From positions 120,799 through 184,798 of the forward strand of contig JAJAPZ010000001.1 of the NCBI GenBank assembly GCA_020523905.1: DNA of 64,000 bases, given 5' to 3'. Below the pieces are notes generated by a model. The model saw only the letters and a program-made list of their open reading frames with translations. It ran no database searches and was not told where the DNA came from. Positions 20,630 to 28,383 of the stretch are shown here, piece by piece. A program made the translations under genes and the position numbers. The first letter of the stretch is position 1; each line of letters starts with the position of its first letter. Source of the DNA: Candidatus Obscuribacterium magneticum (GTDB taxonomy: Bacteria > Elusimicrobiota > Elusimicrobia > F11).

Positions 20630-21539
20630 CATGACGATCGCCCTCAACGACTGCATCACCACGATAAAAGCCTGGGCCTTGCAGGGGCTGATTCTCACCC
20701 TGGGAAACCTGCCTTTGCGCTGGCGTTTTCACATCGCCCGCTTCCTTGGAAAATCGCTCGGACGGTTCTCCTGGAAAAAAAGAAAGATCATCGAAACCAA
20801 TTTGCAAGAGCTGCTCGGCCTTCAAGGGAGTGGCCTTCGCCAAACCGCCGCCGACATCCTTGCGAATTTTGCCGTCACCATGAGCGACTTTTTTGTTTCC
20901 CGCGGCATCCAAATAGACATCCCCGACAAACACAAGCTCGACGCCCTTCGCCGCGAGAACGGGGCGTTCATGCTGTTGACGTTTCATCTGGGGGCCTGGG
21001 AAATCGGCGCCCGGGTCCTGCGTCAATGGGGATGGGCCGTCACGGCGGTATACCAACCTTACACCAACAAAAAATTCAAGCAGCTGATTGAAAGCCATCG
21101 CGTCCCCGGCGTGAATTACATCCCCGTCGGCCAAGGGGCGGCGGGCGGCGTCAGGGAGGCGCTCCGTCGGGGGGATGTGGTCGCCATGCTGGGCGATCAC
21201 CCCTTTGGTGAAGAAGGGATTCCCGTCAACCTTCTGGGGCGAACGGTTCTTTGGCCCCGCGGCCCCGTTCTCCTGGCTGTGCGCGAAAAAGTGCCGCTCG
21301 TTGTGGCGGCCCTTATCCGAAAGGCCCCGGGCCATTACCGCGCCTTTATGGAAGATCCTCTTTATCCGCGGGACCGGTCGTTGACGGAAGTGAACCGTCT
21401 GACGCAACGGGTGGCCCAGCACTTCGGCTTGTATCTCCGCTTGCATGCCAACCAATGGTACCGGTTCATACCGCTGGAGTTCGCGGGCGAAATAAGCGAA
21501 ACTCGAGAACACGTCAAGGCGACGGCTTGCCGGCCATAG
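20619..21539 (+). CDS. LpxL/HtrB-family lipid acyltransferase
   Basis: About 306 residues. The motif HLGAWE near residue 122 is the HX4(D/E) active-site signature of late lipid A/phosphatidylinositol-mannoside type acyltransferases, and GDHPFGEEGIPV plus RGPVLLAVREKVPLV follow in the expected order. An N-terminal hydrophobic stretch suggests inner-membrane attachment. I chose the ATG at 20619 (11-nt overlap with the preceding gene); the ATG at 20631, right after that gene's stop and preceded by GGCGAG, is an alternative, and a TTG at 20580 is less likely. The likely job is adding a secondary acyl chain to a glycolipid, coupled to the upstream glycosyltransferase. Confidence 0.85.
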   Translation: MASDMTIALNDCITTIKAWALQGLILTLGNLPLRWRFHIARFLGKSLGRFSWKKRKIIETNLQELLGLQGSGLRQTAADILANFAVTMSDFFVSRGIQIDIPDKHKLDALRRENGAFMLLTFHLGAWEIGARVLRQWGWAVTAVYQPYTNKKFKQLIESHRVPGVNYIPVGQGAAGGVREALRRGDVVAMLGDHPFGEEGIPVNLLGRTVLWPRGPVLLAVREKVPLVVAALIRKAPGHYRAFMEDPLYPRDRSLTEVNRLTQRVAQHFGLYLRLHANQWYRFIPLEFAGEISETREHVKATACRP

Positions 21540-21570
21540 CAAACGGCAGAACGAAAGTTTCCCTTGTCAC

Positions 21571-21598
21571 GTCCCCCTTCGCTAAAGCTACGGGGGAC
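21571..21598. repeat. Short palindrome of the CTTCGCTAAAGCTACG type
   Basis: GTCCCCC at 21571-21577 pairs with GGGGGAC at 21592-21598 around a CTTCGCTAAAGCTAC core, a small dispersed-repeat style seen in many environmental genomes. It abuts the longer hairpin that leads into tRNA-Pro. Confidence 0.6.
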
Positions 21599-21640
21599 GG
21601 CCGTCGCAAACGGCTACAAAGCAGCCGTTTGCGACGGCCG
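21598..21640. repeat. 18-bp perfect hairpin touching tRNA-Pro
   Basis: Arms 21598-21615 and 21623-21640 are perfectly complementary around a 7-nt loop. No T-run follows, so it is not a standard terminator. The right arm runs two bases into the tRNA acceptor stem, so the hairpin would compete with the 5' end of the tRNA in a precursor transcript. Confidence 0.75.
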
Positions 21641-21712
21641 GGGCGTAGCTCAGTTGGCTAGAGCGCTTGGTTCGGGACCAAGAGGCCGCTGGTTCAAGTC
21701 CAGTCGCCCCGA
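21639..21712 (+). tRNA. tRNA-Pro (anticodon CGG)
   Basis: A 74-nt cloverleaf. The 7-bp acceptor CGGGGCG (21639-21645) pairs with CGCCCCG (21705-21711), discriminator A. The anticodon stem CTTGG/CCAAG encloses loop TTCGGGA with CGG at 21673-21675. The T arm contains GGTTCAAGTCC. CCA is not encoded. Confidence 0.95.
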
Positions 21713-21725
21713 AATTTTTCGTCGT

Positions 21726-21754
21726 TTGGACTTCTCTCAATTGTTTTCTACAAT
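21726..21754 (+). promoter_or_regulatory. Sigma-70 promoter of the sigma-factor gene
   Basis: TTGGAC at 21726-21731 and TACAAT at 21749-21754 are separated by exactly 17 nt. The expected start near 21761 gives a leader of about 17 nt before the ATG at 21778, with TAAGGA at 21765-21770 as ribosome-binding site. Confidence 0.7.
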
Positions 21755-21777
21755 CCGGTCTATGATAAGGATGGGTT

Positions 21778-22608
21778 ATGAAAGATAGTTTGGATCCCGT
21801 CACCCTATACTTTCAAGGGATCAAGAGCTTCCCGGCGATTTCCCAGGACGAATTTGAACCTTTGTGGAAGCGCGCCGGCAAAAACGACAAGGTCGCGAAG
21901 AAACGGCTCATTGAGGGAAACTTAAGACTCGTCATCCCCATCGCCAAAAAGTATTTCCGGCCGGGCGTCGACTTTCTGGATCTCATTGAAGAAGGGAATC
22001 TCGGCCTCATGCACGCCGTCGAAAAATTCGACTACACACGGGGCTTCCGTTTTTCCACCTACGCCGCCTACTGGATTGAACAGGCGGTGCGCCGCGCCAT
22101 CGACGAACAATCGAAAACGATCCGGATTCCGCCCCATGCGTGGGAGGCCCTGCGCAAATGGCTGAGGGAATGGGATTCCATGCACGGCACCTTCGGCCGG
22201 GACCCGACGCTGTCTGAAATGGCGAAGAAACTTCACCTGTCCGCCCGACAAATCAGGGGCGTCCTGGATGCCGCGGAAGCCGCGCGCGGCATTGAAAGTT
22301 TGGAAACCCCCCTGGATGACGACGAGGATCTTTTCGTCAAGGACATTGTGGCCGAGAACAAGGACTACGGGCCGGACAACATCCTCCAGGAGTTGCGCAT
22401 GCGCGACGAGCTGGAGAAAGCCATGGGGAAAGTCGGCGAGCGGGAGCGTCGAATCCTCGAGATGCGCTTCGGCCTGAACGGCCAGGAGCGGATGACCTTG
22501 GAAGAGGTGGGCCGGAAACTGCGCCTCTCTCGGGAGCGCGTCCGGCAACTGGAGGAGCGGGGCCTTCAACGCCTGCGGCGGGCGGCCCAGCGCATGGGTC
22601 TTATCTAA
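21778..22608 (+). CDS. RNA polymerase sigma-70 family factor (RpoD/RpoS group)
   Basis: 276 residues. Region 1.2 is visible as DPVTLYFQGI at the N-terminus, region 2 as NLRLVIPIAKKY, DLIEEGNLGLMHAVEKFDY and FSTYAAYWIEQAVRRAI, region 3 follows, and region 4 ends with an HTH around LRLSRERVRQLEERGLQRLR. No region 1.1 is present and the protein is short for a primary sigma factor, so it may be a group 2 (alternative, primary-like) sigma or a compact primary one. It binds core polymerase and directs it to -35/-10 promoters. It has its own promoter (21726-21754) and TAAGGA ribosome-binding site, lies after tRNA-Pro, and its stop codon abuts the ATG of apt with no gap. Confidence 0.9.
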   Translation: MKDSLDPVTLYFQGIKSFPAISQDEFEPLWKRAGKNDKVAKKRLIEGNLRLVIPIAKKYFRPGVDFLDLIEEGNLGLMHAVEKFDYTRGFRFSTYAAYWIEQAVRRAIDEQSKTIRIPPHAWEALRKWLREWDSMHGTFGRDPTLSEMAKKLHLSARQIRGVLDAAEAARGIESLETPLDDDEDLFVKDIVAENKDYGPDNILQELRMRDELEKAMGKVGERERRILEMRFGLNGQERMTLEEVGRKLRLSRERVRQLEERGLQRLRRAAQRMGLI

Positions 22609-23124
22609 ATGGAAGATTTGAAAAAATACATTCGAAACATCCCTGATTTCCCGAAACCGGGGATTCTATTCCGTGACATCACCACCCTTCTCTCCAATGA
22701 CAAGGCGTTCAAACAAGCGATCGATGGGCTGGCCCATCATTACAAAGGGAAGGGCATTCATAAGGTGGTCGGGATTGAGTCCCGCGGATTTTTGACCGCG
22801 GCCCCGGTGGCTTATCTCCTTGGAGCGGGACTCGTCCCCGTCCGGAAAAAGGGGAAACTCCCCTACAAAACCGCCTCCGTCTCCTACGAATTGGAATACG
22901 GCGAGGACACGCTGGAGATGCACCTGGACGCCGTCGTCAAGGGAGAAAAAACCATCATCATCGACGATCTCCTCGCCACCGGCGGCACCGCCAAGGCCAC
23001 CTGCGACCTCGTTCAAAAAAATGGGGGGGATGTCGTCGGACTCGGATTCCTCATCGAACTCGCCGACTTGAAAGGGCGCGAGAAGCTCAAAGGTTACGAC
23101 GTTTTTTCGCTGATATCATTCTAG
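22609..23124 (+). CDS. apt: Adenine phosphoribosyltransferase
   Basis: 171 residues, the usual length for Apt. The opening IRNIPDFPKPGILFRDITTL is typical of the family, GIESRGF follows, and the PRPP-binding loop is TIIIDDLLATGGTA near residue 116. The enzyme salvages adenine with PRPP to AMP in the cytoplasm. Its ATG begins directly after the sigma-factor stop codon and has no separate ribosome-binding site, so it is translated by coupling. tRNA-Arg begins 8 nt after its stop. Confidence 0.95.
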   Translation: MEDLKKYIRNIPDFPKPGILFRDITTLLSNDKAFKQAIDGLAHHYKGKGIHKVVGIESRGFLTAAPVAYLLGAGLVPVRKKGKLPYKTASVSYELEYGEDTLEMHLDAVVKGEKTIIIDDLLATGGTAKATCDLVQKNGGDVVGLGFLIELADLKGREKLKGYDVFSLISF

Positions 23125-23132
23125 TAACGAGC

Positions 23133-23205
23133 GCCCCCGTAGCTCAACTGGAAGAGCGGCTCCGTCCTAAGGAGAAGGTTACAAGTTCGAGTCTTGTCGG
23201 GGGCG
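23133..23205 (+). tRNA. tRNA-Arg (anticodon CCU)
   Basis: A 73-nt cloverleaf. Acceptor GCCCCCG (23133-23139) pairs with CGGGGGC (23198-23204), discriminator G. The anticodon loop is GTCCTAA with CCT at positions 34-36. The T stem ACAAG/CTTGT encloses TTCGAGT. CCA is not encoded. Confidence 0.92.
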
Positions 23206-23220
23206 AATTTCGGTTGTCCT

Positions 23221-23300
23221 CCTTCGCCAACCATCAGGTTGGCTTGCCGGCCGTAGCCGTCTTTTGGCGAAGGCCGGTGGTTCGATTCCGCCCGGGGGCG
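23221..23300 (+). pseudogene. Hairpin repeat plus extra tRNA 3' half
   Basis: A 10-bp inverted repeat, CCTTCGCCAA (23221-23230) and TTGGCGAAGG (23264-23273), leads into a stretch (about 23270-23300) that looks like a tRNA 3' half: a T arm GGTGG-TTCGATT-CCGCC followed by CGGGGGCG, which could pair with the acceptor 5' strand of the tRNA-Arg just upstream. No D arm or anticodon arm of its own is present. It may be a displaced original 3' end or the remnant of a second tRNA. Confidence 0.6.
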
Positions 23301-23328
23301 TTTTCCGTTGCAAATTGTAAATTGCAAA

Positions 23329-23357
23329 TTGCAGAGTTCGTTTCTTTTCCTTATTAT
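23329..23357 (+). promoter_or_regulatory. Sigma-70 promoter of the TPR gene
   Basis: TTGCAG at 23329-23334 and TATTAT at 23352-23357 are separated by 17 nt, with the ATG at 23378 about 14 nt beyond the expected start site. Confidence 0.55.
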
Positions 23358-23377
23358 CAGGCCTGGTTGAAATAAAC

Positions 23378-24034
23378 ATGAGCGTCAAAGCGGAACTGAA
23401 AGAAAACATACTGGCGACGAAAGTGGAAGGCGTGGTGAAGTGGGGGATCGACCACCGGCCGCTGGTCCTGATGGCGGCGGTGGCCTTATTGGCGTCGGTT
23501 CTGATCTCGAGCGTCTTCATCCTCCGGGCCAAGGAGCGGCGCGATCTCAACTGGACGCGCCTGGCGCAGGCGCAGTCGTACCTCGCGCAAAAACAATTTG
23601 CCACGGCGCAATCCATTTTGGAGGAAATTCAAAAAACGGCGCCGAACACAACGGAAGCCCTCCACGCCGCCTACACGCTGGGCCTGGTGTCCTTGGAGAC
23701 CAAAAATGACGCCGCCGCCATTAACGCTTTTTCCACTGTGGCCAACCTTCCTGGGAATCACCCCTTAAGGCCCCTCGCTCTGTCCAACTTGGGGTATGCC
23801 TATGAACAAAAAAAAGATCACCGGCTGGCGGCCCAGACTCTTCAGCGCTTCATTGACCAGTATGCCGATCATTTTCTCGCCGCCCGCACGCAGCTTTCCG
23901 TCGGGCGGAACTGGGCGCTGGCGGGGGACAAGGAGGCCGCCACCAAGGCCCTCACCCAGCTCATCGACCTTTACCCCACTTCCGAGTGGGCAAAAAATGC
24001 ACGAGTAATTATGGACAAGATTAAAACTCGGTGA
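23378..24034 (+). CDS. Membrane-anchored tetratricopeptide-repeat protein
   Basis: 218 residues. A single membrane segment (about 28-50: PLVLMAAVALLASVLISSVF) follows a short cytoplasmic N-terminus. The rest is helical TPR-like repeats, for example YLAQKQFATAQSILEEI, LGYAYEQKKDHRLAAQTL and ALAGDKEAATKALTQLIDLY. The layout recalls YfgM/YbgF-type periplasmic scaffolds that help envelope protein assembly, but the exact role is not readable. It has its own promoter (23329-23357), and the promoter of the following porin gene overlaps its last codons. Confidence 0.75.
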   Translation: MSVKAELKENILATKVEGVVKWGIDHRPLVLMAAVALLASVLISSVFILRAKERRDLNWTRLAQAQSYLAQKQFATAQSILEEIQKTAPNTTEALHAAYTLGLVSLETKNDAAAINAFSTVANLPGNHPLRPLALSNLGYAYEQKKDHRLAAQTLQRFIDQYADHFLAARTQLSVGRNWALAGDKEAATKALTQLIDLYPTSEWAKNARVIMDKIKTR

Positions 24035-24040
24035 TACAAT
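24012..24040 (+). promoter_or_regulatory. Sigma-70 promoter of the first porin gene
   Basis: TGGACA at 24012-24017 and TACAAT at 24035-24040 are separated by 17 nt. The leader of roughly 84 nt contains two small hairpins, 24056-24068 (CAGCA/TGCTG) and 24078-24092 (GGCTCC/GGGGCC), before a strong AAGGGGG ribosome-binding site at 24117-24123. Confidence 0.6.
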
Positions 24041-24130
24041 CATTGCCAATTTAAGCAGCAAATTGCTGTCAGTGCCTGGCTCCAAAGGGGCCGGCCGCAA
24101 TTAAAAATAAATCCTTAAGGGGGATAACAC

Positions 24131-25501
24131 ATGAGAAAACTCATGGCCTTAGCAGTAGGGCTGATTCTCGCCGGCGCTTCCACGCTTTACGCAATGGAAG
24201 GCCTTGGAGCCATCAAACTCGATGGATCCTTGGAAGTCAGCGGGGACGCAGCCGATAACGAAGTGGATTACAATGATGCCCAAATCGATCACCGTGGCAA
24301 CACCGCCACGCGTACTCGTCTAGGCATTAATGTCGAACTCACCGAGGATGCTCTCGGCCGCGTCGAACTGGTCCGGACACCCGCCACCGCCGGAACAGAC
24401 GCCATGTACGGAGGACAGAACAAACCTTCTTCCGTCGCCGATGAGGAAGGGTATTTCCTCATCCACAACGCCTATGTTGAGTTGAGTAACCTCTGGGGCT
24501 TGAAAGCCCGCCTGGGCCGTCAGTATTACGGCAATCCGGATGACCTGGTTTTATACTATGGTCCTCTCAACGATGACAGCCTCACCGTCAACTCCATCGA
24601 CGGTCTGCTCCTTCAGAGCCGTCATTGGGATAAACTCGATGTTGACTTGTTCGTCGGGAAGATTCAAGAAAACGGCGGCGTCGCGAACACCGATGCAACC
24701 GCGGGCAATGGCGACGTCAACCTGAACGACCTCGAAGCGACCCTCAAGCTGATACCCGAACTCAACGTCCGTGCGGGTTATATCCTCGCCGACCAGAAAA
24801 ACACCAACGCCACCAACGACAACAATACGCTCATTATCTACCGCGTGGGTGCCAACGGCAGCTTGTTGGAGAACCTCGTGACGTACCGGGCGGAATACCT
24901 GCAGAACGCGGGGGAAAACGGTCGCGATGCGAATAAAATCAAGTACAAGGGAAACGCCATCGACCTCGGTGTCGGTTACAACTCACCGGATCTGGGCGTC
25001 GGGAAAGTCGGCGCGTGGATCAACTATGCCAAGGGATCCGGCGATAAGAACTCGACGGACAACAAAGACAAATCATTCAGGGATCTTTCTCCCGGCCGTA
25101 TGTATGGGGAAATCTTCGGCAAGAGCCCCGTCATCTTAGGAGGCGATCCTGGTCTAGGTCTTGATCCGAGCACCGGAACAATGCGTTTAGGGCTTCAAGT
25201 CTTCAACATTGGGGCGAAATTCGTTCCCACCTCGCTGGAGAAACTGTCAGTCAAACTGGACTATTTTCTCCTCAGCCGAGCGGAAGAGAAACTGAATGGT
25301 GTTAAAATGGGTGACAAGTTTGGCTCCGAAGTCGACCTGACTTTGGGCTGGGCTCAAACCAACAACATCGGCCTGGAAGCGGGCTATGCCATGCTTTCAC
25401 CCGATGATGCGCTCACCGGCATGGGAGCCGTCAATGATGATGCCGTCACCAAGCTCTTCGGCCGCGTAAACGTGAAGTGGGGAGGAGAAGAAGAGAAATA
25501 A
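24131..25501 (+). CDS. Outer-membrane beta-barrel porin, alginate-export-like
   Basis: 456 residues. A signal peptide is clear (MRKLMALAVGLILAGASTLYA, cleavage after about 21). The mature part has alternating polar/hydrophobic strands and phrases typical of alginate-export/AlgE-like barrels, such as TRLGINVELTEDALGRVELV, AYVELSNLWGLKARLGRQYY and NAIDLGVGYNSPDLGVGK. It probably forms a passive outer-membrane channel; the solute is unknown. The ATG is set by AAGGGGG 7 nt upstream. The C-terminus ends in charged residues rather than the usual Phe. A rho-independent terminator follows at 25540-25578. The next gene encodes a second protein of the same kind with its own promoter. Confidence 0.8.
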   Translation: MRKLMALAVGLILAGASTLYAMEGLGAIKLDGSLEVSGDAADNEVDYNDAQIDHRGNTATRTRLGINVELTEDALGRVELVRTPATAGTDAMYGGQNKPSSVADEEGYFLIHNAYVELSNLWGLKARLGRQYYGNPDDLVLYYGPLNDDSLTVNSIDGLLLQSRHWDKLDVDLFVGKIQENGGVANTDATAGNGDVNLNDLEATLKLIPELNVRAGYILADQKNTNATNDNNTLIIYRVGANGSLLENLVTYRAEYLQNAGENGRDANKIKYKGNAIDLGVGYNSPDLGVGKVGAWINYAKGSGDKNSTDNKDKSFRDLSPGRMYGEIFGKSPVILGGDPGLGLDPSTGTMRLGLQVFNIGAKFVPTSLEKLSVKLDYFLLSRAEEKLNGVKMGDKFGSEVDLTLGWAQTNNIGLEAGYAMLSPDDALTGMGAVNDDAVTKLFGRVNVKWGGEEEK

Positions 25502-25539
25502 GTTCTCTTCGTTCTTAACCTGACAAGTTCTTTATTAAA

Positions 25540-25578
25540 AACCCCTCCGTCCGCCACAGCGGACGGGGGGGTTTCTTT
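25540..25578 (+). terminator. Rho-independent terminator after the first porin gene
   Basis: A 14-bp stem (ACCCCTCCGTCCGC with its complement, one G-U wobble) closes a CACA loop and is followed by TTTCTTTT. Confidence 0.85.
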
Positions 25579-25583
25579 TGGCT

Positions 25584-25674
25584 CGTCACCCCGGCGAAAG
25601 CCGGGGTCCAGGCTTTAAACCATTCGTTCAAAGATAGGATTGCGGACTGGATTCCGGCTTTCGCCGGAATGACG
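25584..25674. repeat. Dispersed inverted-repeat element (CGTCA...TGACG type)
   Basis: Ends are related inverted repeats: CGTCACCCCGGCGAAAGCCG at the left and a segment ending CTTTCGCCGGAATGACG at the right, around a roughly 34-nt centre. The same end style recurs at 39066-39134 and 62451-62591, so this is a dispersed MITE-like family. Here it lies between the terminator and the next promoter. Confidence 0.75.
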
Positions 25675-25683
25675 ATTTAGAAA

Positions 25684-25712
25684 TTTACAGAGCGCCAACT
25701 CTCTGTTACAAT
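25684..25712 (+). promoter_or_regulatory. Sigma-70 promoter of the second porin gene
   Basis: TTTACA at 25684-25689 and TACAAT at 25707-25712 are separated by 17 nt. The expected start lies about 11 nt before the ATG at 25730, so the leader is very short and has no evident ribosome-binding site. Confidence 0.65.
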
Positions 25713-25729
25713 GGGCTGCGTTCATCGTC

Positions 25730-27070
25730 ATGCAAACCCAACGATATTTCATCCTGTCTGCCCTCTTATTCATCGCCGGCGCCTTATCCCGCCGTGCGGA
25801 GGCCACCACCCTTTCCATCGGAGCGGATTATTTTCTCCGCAGCGTTTCCATCGCAGAACGCGACAAAACCATTAAAGGCAATGAGTATTACGACCAGCGG
25901 GCGATCGGCTACCTCACCACGGATTTGAGCAAAGACGTCGAAGCCACTCTCCGCGTCCAATCCATCACGCCCTGGGGTCTCGAAAATTCGACAATGCCTC
26001 TGGCCACCCGCTATCCCGAAGCCAACGGCAACCTCTGGCTCCAGAACGCCTTCGTCCGGATGCCCAACATCTGGAAGGGACGCATCATCGTCACCGCGGG
26101 CCGCCAGCCGCTCCAATGGGGGGACGGCGAAATTCTGGCGGACGACAGTCTCGGATTTGACGCCCTCCGCGCGCAAATTAAATCACCGTGGCGACGGATC
26201 CCCTTGGATCTCGAGGGCTTCACCGCCAAGATTAACGAAGGCTTGCGGGAACCGACGGACACCGATCTTCACGGAGTTCTTTTGGGCATCGACCGGGACA
26301 ACGTCCGCTGGGAATTGATGGGCCTTTGGGAAAATGCCAAGGGAAATCAGGAATTTGAGATGGGGGGATCCACCAGTCCCATCGGCATTTCAAAACTGCA
26401 ACGCCAAATTTATGGCGTGCGCTTCAAGGTGAATCTGAAAGATGCCTATTTCAAAGGCGCCTATTATCAGCAAAAAGGCAACGTGCGCTATCAAGAACCC
26501 GGCTTCAAGGACATCACGTTAAGCGGAGAAGCCTATTCCTTTGGGCTGGGCGGGCGCTCCAGCACGAAGAAAATCGTGGGCCGCTTCGGCGCCTTCCTTG
26601 AGTACGCCTTGGGCAGCGGAGACGACGTCAACACGCCGAACGAAGACGAGGCCTTCAGGCCCACCTATGCCAGCCGATGGGATGGCCTGGAGAGAAAAGG
26701 CTACGGCCGCTATTTCGCATCCACCTTTTCAGACGCCTATTCACCGACCGATTCCTTTGCGTCGGCCTCCAGCCTCAACGACGGCCTTCCAGAAGGGACC
26801 TCCGGCATCCAATCCATTCGCTTTGGCGTTGATTCAACCCCGCTGGCTCCATTGACTCTTACATTTGACTATTACCAGTTCAAAGCCCAGAAAAATATCG
26901 TGGGTAAAAAAGAACTCGGCGTGGAGTTTGATTACGGCCTTCTTTATCGCTATTCCGGCTTGGTTACGCTCAAAGCCGCCACCTGCCGCTTCAAACCCGG
27001 GGAAGCCTTTCCTGAGGATTTTCGCAAAACCGCTGAATTCACCAGCCTGGAACTTGAAATCAAGTTTTAA
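25730..27070 (+). CDS. Second outer-membrane porin, alginate-export-like
   Basis: 446 residues. The N-terminus has a signal-like hydrophobic stretch (YFILSALLFIAGAL) followed by an Ala-containing cleavage region near residue 26. The mature part carries barrel-type strands with the alginate-export pattern WLQNAFVRMPNIWKGRIIVT, GRQPLQWGDGEIL and FDALRAQIKSPW, and ends ...LELEIKF with the C-terminal Phe used by the Bam machinery. Sequence landmarks differ from the upstream porin, so it is a related family member rather than a recent copy. It probably forms a substrate channel; specificity is unknown. It is the last gene on the + strand here. Confidence 0.8.
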   Translation: MQTQRYFILSALLFIAGALSRRAEATTLSIGADYFLRSVSIAERDKTIKGNEYYDQRAIGYLTTDLSKDVEATLRVQSITPWGLENSTMPLATRYPEANGNLWLQNAFVRMPNIWKGRIIVTAGRQPLQWGDGEILADDSLGFDALRAQIKSPWRRIPLDLEGFTAKINEGLREPTDTDLHGVLLGIDRDNVRWELMGLWENAKGNQEFEMGGSTSPIGISKLQRQIYGVRFKVNLKDAYFKGAYYQQKGNVRYQEPGFKDITLSGEAYSFGLGGRSSTKKIVGRFGAFLEYALGSGDDVNTPNEDEAFRPTYASRWDGLERKGYGRYFASTFSDAYSPTDSFASASSLNDGLPEGTSGIQSIRFGVDSTPLAPLTLTFDYYQFKAQKNIVGKKELGVEFDYGLLYRYSGLVTLKAATCRFKPGEAFPEDFRKTAEFTSLELEIKF

Positions 27071-28072
27071 CCTTATTTAGCCTCCACCATTTCGAAAACC
27101 TTCTCCTAACCTTAATTTCAAACACTTTTTCTTCTTTTTTTGGGGGGGAAACCTTATTTCAGGAGACCCAAAGGACGCCTCCGTTCATCCCATCATTTGT
27201 ATTCTGAATCGATATCATCCAAGTTATTCAAAATAGCCCCAGCGGCATGTCCACTCGGCCTTCTTCAAAGTAAAATTAATTTAGAATGGCACCTCTATCC
27301 AGATCAATTTTTTCTGTGCCGAATTGAGTAATTTACAGCCTTTCATTCGTGAATAGCACCCAAATTTACCCTGAATTTACCCAGAATCTTCCCAAATAAA
27401 GGACTTCTGATAATACTTATTATGTTCTGCTATCTCTTACATCCGATTGACCGAATATATTGTTATCTCAGATAATGAAATCCATACTAATCATTGATAA
27501 TCAGTTATTTAACTTACGATTCCAGATCGGCTTGAAACAATTTAATCTTATCACTCGCAAAAAAGTGAAAATTCTTAACAATTCCGCCGCTGTGATCGTA
27601 AAGGTAAAAACTCACCCAAAAATGGATGGAAGGGCCACCAAGTCATCGGACCAATAAAATACCTTCAAAAACACCATGAGTAAAAGTTGGGGAAGGGTAG
27701 GGAAAGGTTCCGGAGAAATCGTGGCCATTTGGGGACCATTCAAAATACCATGAGAGACCCCCCATTCAAAAATCAAAATTTGGGGTATGCCGGATACCCC
27801 CCAAACGGATTTTTGAAATCCAAAACGGGGGCACTGAAAACACCATGAGGCAGGCGCCCAAAAACAAACCGGAAAACGGGGACGACAAAAGACAACAAAA
27901 GAGAACATCGGAAAAACCCAAGAAAGGACGATTTTTAAAAATCGATTGGGAGGGTATCCAGACACCCTAAAAAAGGAAATTTCAAAAAAGGGGTCGATGA
28001 CCCCCAAGTGACAAGGAGAGTTCAAAAAGACCTTAAAAACCGGTGGGAAGACCCCGCTAGACCATGACCTAA
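27071..28072. other. Gene-free convergent region with small hairpins and a repeated word
   Basis: About 1 kb between converging genes. I see no credible protein: short frames here have unusual composition and no ribosome-binding sites. The left half is AT-rich; from about 27600 the + strand is strongly purine-rich. The word AAAAYACCATGAG occurs at 27668-27680, 27742-27754 and 27837-27849. Small hairpins include 27782-27800 (GGGGTAT/ATACCCC), 27807-27821 (GGATTT/AAATCC), 27929-27944 (16-nt palindrome) and 27990-28004 (GGGGTC/GACCCC). No T-rich terminator is evident after 27070. It could encode a structured RNA or be remnant DNA. Confidence 0.6.
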
Positions 28073-28345
28073 TTAGTTATTGGGGTGTTCGGATGGGTCA
28101 CGGGCGAGAATGCCGAAGCCGATGATCGTGTAACCCAGAATGATGAGAATGGGACTCAACGTGCTGGCCATATTCTGCCCGCGAGGATCCGTGAAGGATA
28201 GAACAAAAAATCCGACGATGACGGTAAAAATTCCGCTGCCGATAATCTTCCATCCTCGTCGGGAAATGATTCGAGGTGACGTTTCCGTCGATGAATCGAC
28301 GGCGTCCGACGGAAACCTGCTTTTCTTCTTATCTTTTTTGCTCAT
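28073..28345 (-). CDS. Small two-TM membrane protein
   Basis: 90 residues. A Lys/Ser-rich hydrophilic N-terminus (about 30 residues) is followed by two membrane segments, roughly IIGSGIFTVIVGFFVLSF and LSPILIILGYTIIGFGIL, and a short polar tail. No family is recognised. It is the last gene of the - strand run, 38 nt after the CPBP-like gene. No clear ribosome-binding site is visible before the ATG. Confidence 0.6.
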   Translation of the reverse strand: MSKKDKKKSRFPSDAVDSSTETSPRIISRRGWKIIGSGIFTVIVGFFVLSFTDPRGQNMASTLSPILIILGYTIIGFGILARDPSEHPNN

Positions 28346-28383
28346 GACACATTCGTTTTACAGGAACGCCCGTTTATTTTAGC

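Noticed and set aside
21588..21803. Antisense frame over tRNA-Pro
   Set aside because: Translation of a tRNA gene and its hairpin; not a protein.
23121..23327. Antisense frame over the tRNA-Arg region
   Set aside because: Its peptide carries the familiar phrases produced by translating tRNA genes on the wrong strand; no ribosome-binding site.
27140..27657. Two short + strand frames (27140-27331, 27460-27657)
   Set aside because: Low-complexity AT-rich sequence, no ribosome-binding site, no family resemblance.
27612..28025. 137-codon frame on the - strand in the gene desert
   Set aside because: Composition (Phe/Trp/Pro/Cys-rich) simply reflects the pyrimidine-rich strand; no start signal; no recognisable fold.
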